NCBI GenBank assembly: GCA_045580105.1 | Contig: JAZNNH010000016.1 | Span: 1 to 26,347, forward strand | Direction of reading: 5' to 3' | Origin: RGIG5579 sp045580105 | GTDB lineage: Bacteria > Bacillota > Clostridia > Oscillospirales > SIG627 | DNA: 26,347 nucleotides | In this document: positions 23,110 through 26,347 of the stretch, in pieces | Layout of the letters: the number at the start of each line of letters is the position of its first letter | Numbering within the stretch: the first letter of the stretch is position 1 | The notes under the pieces: model-generated | What the model was told of the DNA's origin: nothing | Seen by the model: only the letters and a program-made list of their open reading frames with translations | Databases searched by the model: none | Made by a program: the position numbers and the translations under genes

Positions 23110-24360
23110 TTAGTTCTTCTTTGCTTTGCGGAGAGCCAAGATACGGTTCATTTCGTTGTAAACGATCATGAAGCCCTCATCTACGCCCATACCGGGTTTT
23201 GCAAGAATCTGAACGGGCTGGGTAGCCATTGCGCAATGTACGCAAACCTGAGCGCTACGGTCGGTTTCGTTGCAAGTGCCGCCTTGGTAAGCACCGATGC
23301 CGTGCTCTTTGCAGTAAAGAACTGCTTCGATGGTGTTGTTGATACCGCCAAGGTCAGGAGTCTTGATCTGAACCATGTGACCTGCTTTGTTGTCAACGAA
23401 GAGTTTGATGTCTTCGAGGGTGTTGCACCATTCGTCTGCAACCAGTTCAACGTCGCATCCGCGAGCGTCGAGTTCCTTGGTCAAGCCGGCCATAGCTTCG
23501 ATCTGTGCTTCTCTGTTAGAGTCGCAGTCCATCGGACCTTCGATGCGAAGCTTGAACGGTTTTGCGATTTCGCCGATCTTTTCCAAGTAATCTGCCATTG
23601 CTTTGTAGTTGTTGTTGCCGAATGCAGCACCAATGGTACCGTAAACGTCAATGTGCATAGCGGGGCAGTAGGTCTCATCTTTGCGATGAGTCAGGATACG
23701 GTCGCGCAGCCAGCCGATGTACTCAGCCAGTTTTTCGCCGTTTTTACCGAGCTTGGTTTCAACGTTGTTGATCAGAGCGTGGGGCAGAACGTGTGCACCT
23801 TTGATGATCATCTTATCAGCGTTGTCGTAACGATCGTCACCGGACTGGGTGAAGAGCGGAACGGGAGTTTCGGAAACTTGGCAGCCATATTCGTCTGCAA
23901 CAACTTCGCACATCATCTTGCCGGTTGCCTTAGCAACTGCATCGAGGATGGCCTGAGATACACCGTAACGGATTGCGGTGTGAAGACGCTTGCCTTCTAC
24001 CTGAATGGCTTCCATCATAGCGGTCAAACCACGGAAGTCGTTTGCTTCTTTGCCAACGAGCTGGGGTTTGATGTAGTTTTCGATTACGGGGATGAAGTCT
24101 TCAGCCAAGAACAGAGGATCACGTCCGCCTGCACCGGAATACTGAACTGCGGCACAGTCGCCGTAAGCTACCTGACCGTCTTCCAAAACGATCATAACGG
24201 AGATGGATTCGCCTGCCTGACGAACGGCACGGAAACCTTCGGTAACCGGGCTACCTACGTAGAACACGCCGTCGTGGTCTGCACCTTGCTTGATGGCACG
24301 CTGGTCATCGAAGTAGAAACCGGTGCGACCTGCAGAACATACAACATCAACAATTTTCAT
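23110..24360 (-). CDS. mal: Methylaspartate ammonia-lyase
   Basis: This enzyme (EC 4.3.1.2) eliminates ammonia from (2S,3S)-3-methylaspartate to give mesaconate, the second step of glutamate fermentation by the methylaspartate pathway. The 416-aa sequence closely resembles my recollection of the Clostridium tetanomorphum enzyme (413 aa), an enolase-superfamily TIM barrel. Mg2+ ligands are Asp238 (HIDVYG), Glu274 (IEGPMD) and Asp309 (VADEWC). The catalytic base is Lys333 in QIKTPDLGG, and GGTCNETDRSAQV and LAKPGMGVDEG follow. The ATG at 24360 is chosen because AGGAG lies ten bases upstream; the in-frame GTG at 24369 is too close to it. It is the last gene after glmL and glmE and is followed by a terminator. 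Codon choice is strongly biased, in line with high expression. Confidence 0.98.
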   Translation of the reverse strand: MKIVDVVCSAGRTGFYFDDQRAIKQGADHDGVFYVGSPVTEGFRAVRQAGESISVMIVLEDGQVAYGDCAAVQYSGAGGRDPLFLAEDFIPVIENYIKPQLVGKEANDFRGLTAMMEAIQVEGKRLHTAIRYGVSQAILDAVAKATGKMMCEVVADEYGCQVSETPVPLFTQSGDDRYDNADKMIIKGAHVLPHALINNVETKLGKNGEKLAEYIGWLRDRILTHRKDETYCPAMHIDVYGTIGAAFGNNNYKAMADYLEKIGEIAKPFKLRIEGPMDCDSNREAQIEAMAGLTKELDARGCDVELVADEWCNTLEDIKLFVDNKAGHMVQIKTPDLGGINNTIEAVLYCKEHGIGAYQGGTCNETDRSAQVCVHCAMATQPVQILAKPGMGVDEGFMIVYNEMNRILALRKAKKN

Positions 24361-24378
24361 TTTTTTCACACTCCTAAA

Positions 24379-25830
24379 TTAAAATTTGGGACGGCCGACC
24401 AAACGACCTTTTCCAATTGCATACACGTCATCAATTACCATCTGGAAGGAAACTTCACGTTTCTCGATCTTAGCACGCTCTTCGATCTTTGCTTTGTGGA
24501 AATCAGCCAGTTCCTTGGAGAAGGGCAGGTTACCCAAATCAAGAATACGAACAGCACCGTCATTGTCACGGCAAGGAAGCATCTTGCCTGCGTTGAAGCG
24601 GCAGGGTGCAAAGGGAACGTCCAGAACGCCGGCTTCGACACCGCGGCAAACACCGACAGCGATGTCACCGTTACCAAGTTCAAAGCACTTGTCAACGATA
24701 GCACGGGTTTCCAGTTTGATAATTTCTTTTTCTTCTTCCAAACGCTTATCCTGGAAGGTCTGGTCAGCAAGCATGTTAACAACCTGCTTGGTGCAACGCA
24801 AGCCCTCGGCATTTGCCTTCATGGTGGGGATACCGACAGCTTCGTGAGGAGTCTTAACGATAACCTTGGTAGCTTTGGAAAGACCTGCGATCAAGGAACC
24901 GGAGGAAATAACGCCGAATGCCTTTGCTTCGTCTGCGGGGAAGCCGCCCATCCACTGGTGAAGAACGGTGGTAACGACAACGTCGCCGTAGCCGTATTTA
25001 GCAAGATATTCATCGGTCAATTCCTGAAGGGTGCGGATTGCGGCAACGTCCTGAACGAGGTTTCCGCACTGGCCGTAACCTACGGTGATGTTCTTTACGC
25101 CCTGCTCTGCTGCGAGCAATGCTTCAATGATAGCAGCTGCGTGGGAGATACAGGGAGGAACGAGGGTTCCGGTCAAGGGGCCGTAGGGCTCACGGTTGAT
25201 GGAAACACCCATTTCTTCGTACAGACCGGTCAGACGGTCAACGTACTGCCAGTCGCGAATGGTGCGTTCCATAGGAATGTTCTTACAATAAGGAAGGTTG
25301 TAAGAAATACCGCCGCCTTCGTAGCTGGTAAAGCCACCTGCGTAGGTGATTTCGGTCAACAGTCTGGCATCGGGAGTACCGTGACGAACCTGCATAGGAA
25401 CGTTAACGCTTTCGATAACCTGACGGCATTTTGCAACACCGTGGTTAACAGCGGGGAAGCCGTTGAGCATTGCACGCTCCAGACGCAGAGATTCGGAAAT
25501 TCCGTTTTCTGCTTCTTCGTAGCGGTTCTGACGGGTGTAGCTGTCGATGGTAGAAGGAAGCAGATCGGCTTCGCCGAATTCTTCCAGATACTGCATCAGT
25601 TTGATGTGCTCTTCAACAACGGGAACGCCGGCACGGGGCTGAATCAGGGTGCGGTTTTCCTTCTTTGCTTCGATCAGTTTCTTAGAAAAGTTTCTGGATT
25701 CGGGCATTGCTTTGTGATAAGCTACTGCCTCCTCCAAATTTACATCTTTGCCGGTAGGCCACTGGGTCAAAACTTCTTGACGCTGCTTCTCAAATTCTCC
25801 GTCAGAGAGACGTTTGTTCTGAATGTCCAT
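24379..25830 (-). CDS. glmE: Glutamate mutase (methylaspartate mutase) epsilon subunit
   Basis: This is the catalytic large subunit of the adenosylcobalamin-dependent glutamate mutase (EC 5.4.99.1). With the small B12-binding subunit GlmS it rearranges L-glutamate to (2S,3S)-3-methylaspartate. At 483 aa it equals the Clostridium cochlearium subunit in length, and the substrate-binding arginine claw falls at the same numbers: Arg66 (QPRAGVP), Arg100 (YTRQNRY) and Arg149 (QVRHGTPDAR). Glu171 in SYEGGGISYN also matches. This numbering confirms the ATG at 25830 (with AGGAGC nine bases upstream) over the in-frame TTG at 25839, which abuts the ribosome binding site. Its first 29 nt overlap the end of glmL. 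glmS is expected to the right of the window. Confidence 0.98.
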   Translation of the reverse strand: MDIQNKRLSDGEFEKQRQEVLTQWPTGKDVNLEEAVAYHKAMPESRNFSKKLIEAKKENRTLIQPRAGVPVVEEHIKLMQYLEEFGEADLLPSTIDSYTRQNRYEEAENGISESLRLERAMLNGFPAVNHGVAKCRQVIESVNVPMQVRHGTPDARLLTEITYAGGFTSYEGGGISYNLPYCKNIPMERTIRDWQYVDRLTGLYEEMGVSINREPYGPLTGTLVPPCISHAAAIIEALLAAEQGVKNITVGYGQCGNLVQDVAAIRTLQELTDEYLAKYGYGDVVVTTVLHQWMGGFPADEAKAFGVISSGSLIAGLSKATKVIVKTPHEAVGIPTMKANAEGLRCTKQVVNMLADQTFQDKRLEEEKEIIKLETRAIVDKCFELGNGDIAVGVCRGVEAGVLDVPFAPCRFNAGKMLPCRDNDGAVRILDLGNLPFSKELADFHKAKIEERAKIEKREVSFQMVIDDVYAIGKGRLVGRPKF

Positions 25831-26347
25831 GGTAATCAAGCTCCTTTTTCATTATTTTAAGTGCGGTTTTCGGGTAATACGATGAGAGCAATCCCATCGC
25901 CGCCAGTATATACTTTTTATCTGCCCATACATCAACAGACTTCGGTCTGAGTGAGGATGGATTTTTCAGGGAGTAGAGAGCATGTTCCGTGATCTGTGCG
26001 ATTCGTTCGGAATGAATCAAGCTACCGCCCGTCACAACAATGTTCTTTACGCCGGTTAGGTTCTTTCCTTCTTGAACGAAAACCGTTCCAAGCAAGGTGA
26101 AAGACTCCGAAAGCGTGCCCGCGTGACGCGTCACGGCTTCCTCTACTGCACACGATGCCACTGCAAAGTCCAAATCTTCCAGCGCCTTGTTGGTTCCGTC
26201 GGGAACCTTATCGGGGTTGCGCTTCAAGTCTTCCACAAGACTTGTAACCTGTTCTTCCGAAAGATGCGAAAGTTCGCAGATGCGATCGATCCCTGCACTG
26301 TCGATGACACCCTGTATGCTGTATCGCATACCGATGTCCCCTTCCAC
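25802..26347 (-). CDS. glmL: Glutamate mutase reactivation ATPase GlmL (MutL), C-terminal part
   Basis: The last 181 codons of GlmL, an ASKHA-fold ATPase encoded with glutamate mutase, are visible. It is thought to reactivate the mutase by exchanging damaged cobalamin. The partial sequence contains the family segment VEGDIGMRYS, the ASKHA-type adenosine motif VVTGGSLIHS and the conserved C-terminal block DKKYILAAMGLLSSYYP. The gene continues beyond the right edge; full-length members are about 460 aa, so about 60% is missing. Its stop lies inside glmE (29-nt overlap), implying translational coupling. Although it is often named mutL, it is unrelated to the mismatch repair MutL at 11526-13529. 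Confidence 0.95.
   Translation of the reverse strand: MEGDIGMRYSIQGVIDSAGIDRICELSHLSEEQVTSLVEDLKRNPDKVPDGTNKALEDLDFAVASCAVEEAVTRHAGTLSESFTLLGTVFVQEGKNLTGVKNIVVTGGSLIHSERIAQITEHALYSLKNPSSLRPKSVDVWADKKYILAAMGLLSSYYPKTALKIMKKELDYHGHSEQTSL

Noticed and set aside
23236..25860. An 874-codon open frame on the plus strand
   Set aside because: It is fully antisense to mal and glmE, which match known enzymes residue by residue. The open antisense frame results from their biased codon use (few in-frame TTA, CTA or TCA codons), and its translation is low-complexity with no recognisable domain.
25802..26347. Calling the right-edge gene DNA mismatch repair mutL because of its alternative name
   Set aside because: Its motifs (VEGDIGMRYS, VVTGGSL) and its position before glmE show the glutamate mutase reactivation factor; the DNA-repair MutL is at 11526-13529.

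Overview
The window is a gene-dense, roughly 50% GC stretch of bacterial chromosome, most likely from an anaerobic low-to-mid GC Firmicute (class Clostridia). Three things point there: a clpP-clpX pair, strong GGAGG-type ribosome binding sites with near-consensus sigma-A promoters, and a methylaspartate-pathway glutamate fermentation operon together with a NiCo-type riboswitch. I see no insertion sequences, prophage structural genes, tRNA or rRNA genes, or CRISPR arrays. Both edges cut genes: clpP on the left and glmL on the right.

Left part (1-7.4 kb). The 3' end of clpP and the complete clpX read rightward, with a perfect intrinsic terminator/attenuator hairpin between them. A bidirectional terminator separates clpX from a leftward pair: a LexA/CI-like XRE-S24 autoproteolytic repressor followed by an unrecognised membrane-anchored extracytoplasmic protein. 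Next comes a leftward operon of a U32-family protein, a diacylglycerol-kinase-type lipid kinase and a GtrB-like membrane glycosyltransferase. The repressor promoter carries CGTAAA half-sites, and a 10-bp match to one of them lies in the promoter region of the U32 operon.

Middle part (7.4-21.1 kb). Rightward operon miaB-mutS-mutL-flavin reductase covers tRNA ms2i6A synthesis, DNA mismatch repair and an FMN-binding protein. Then follow leftward units: an OPT oligopeptide transporter with a PqqD-like protein, a PepD-type aminoacyl-histidine dipeptidase, an EF-G paralogue and an ammonia-dependent NAD synthetase. Most of these have their own recognisable promoter or terminator.

Right part (21.1-26.3 kb). 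Divergent from nadE, a consensus promoter drives a NiCo (czcD-motif) riboswitch with a clear terminator-type expression platform. Behind it are a cation diffusion facilitator exporter and a MaoC-like hydratase. A bidirectional terminator separates these from the leftward glmL-glmE-mal operon. That operon encodes the glutamate mutase reactivation ATPase, the glutamate mutase epsilon subunit and methylaspartate ammonia-lyase, which together convert glutamate to mesaconate plus ammonia.

Most genes are recognisable housekeeping or metabolic families. The less explained items are: the repressor/membrane-protein operon beside clpPX, whose predicted self-cleavage would leave an Ala-Ala-Ala tail that ClpXP might recognise; a stand-alone PqqD-like protein translationally coupled to a peptide transporter; and the hydratase apparently placed under a metal riboswitch.
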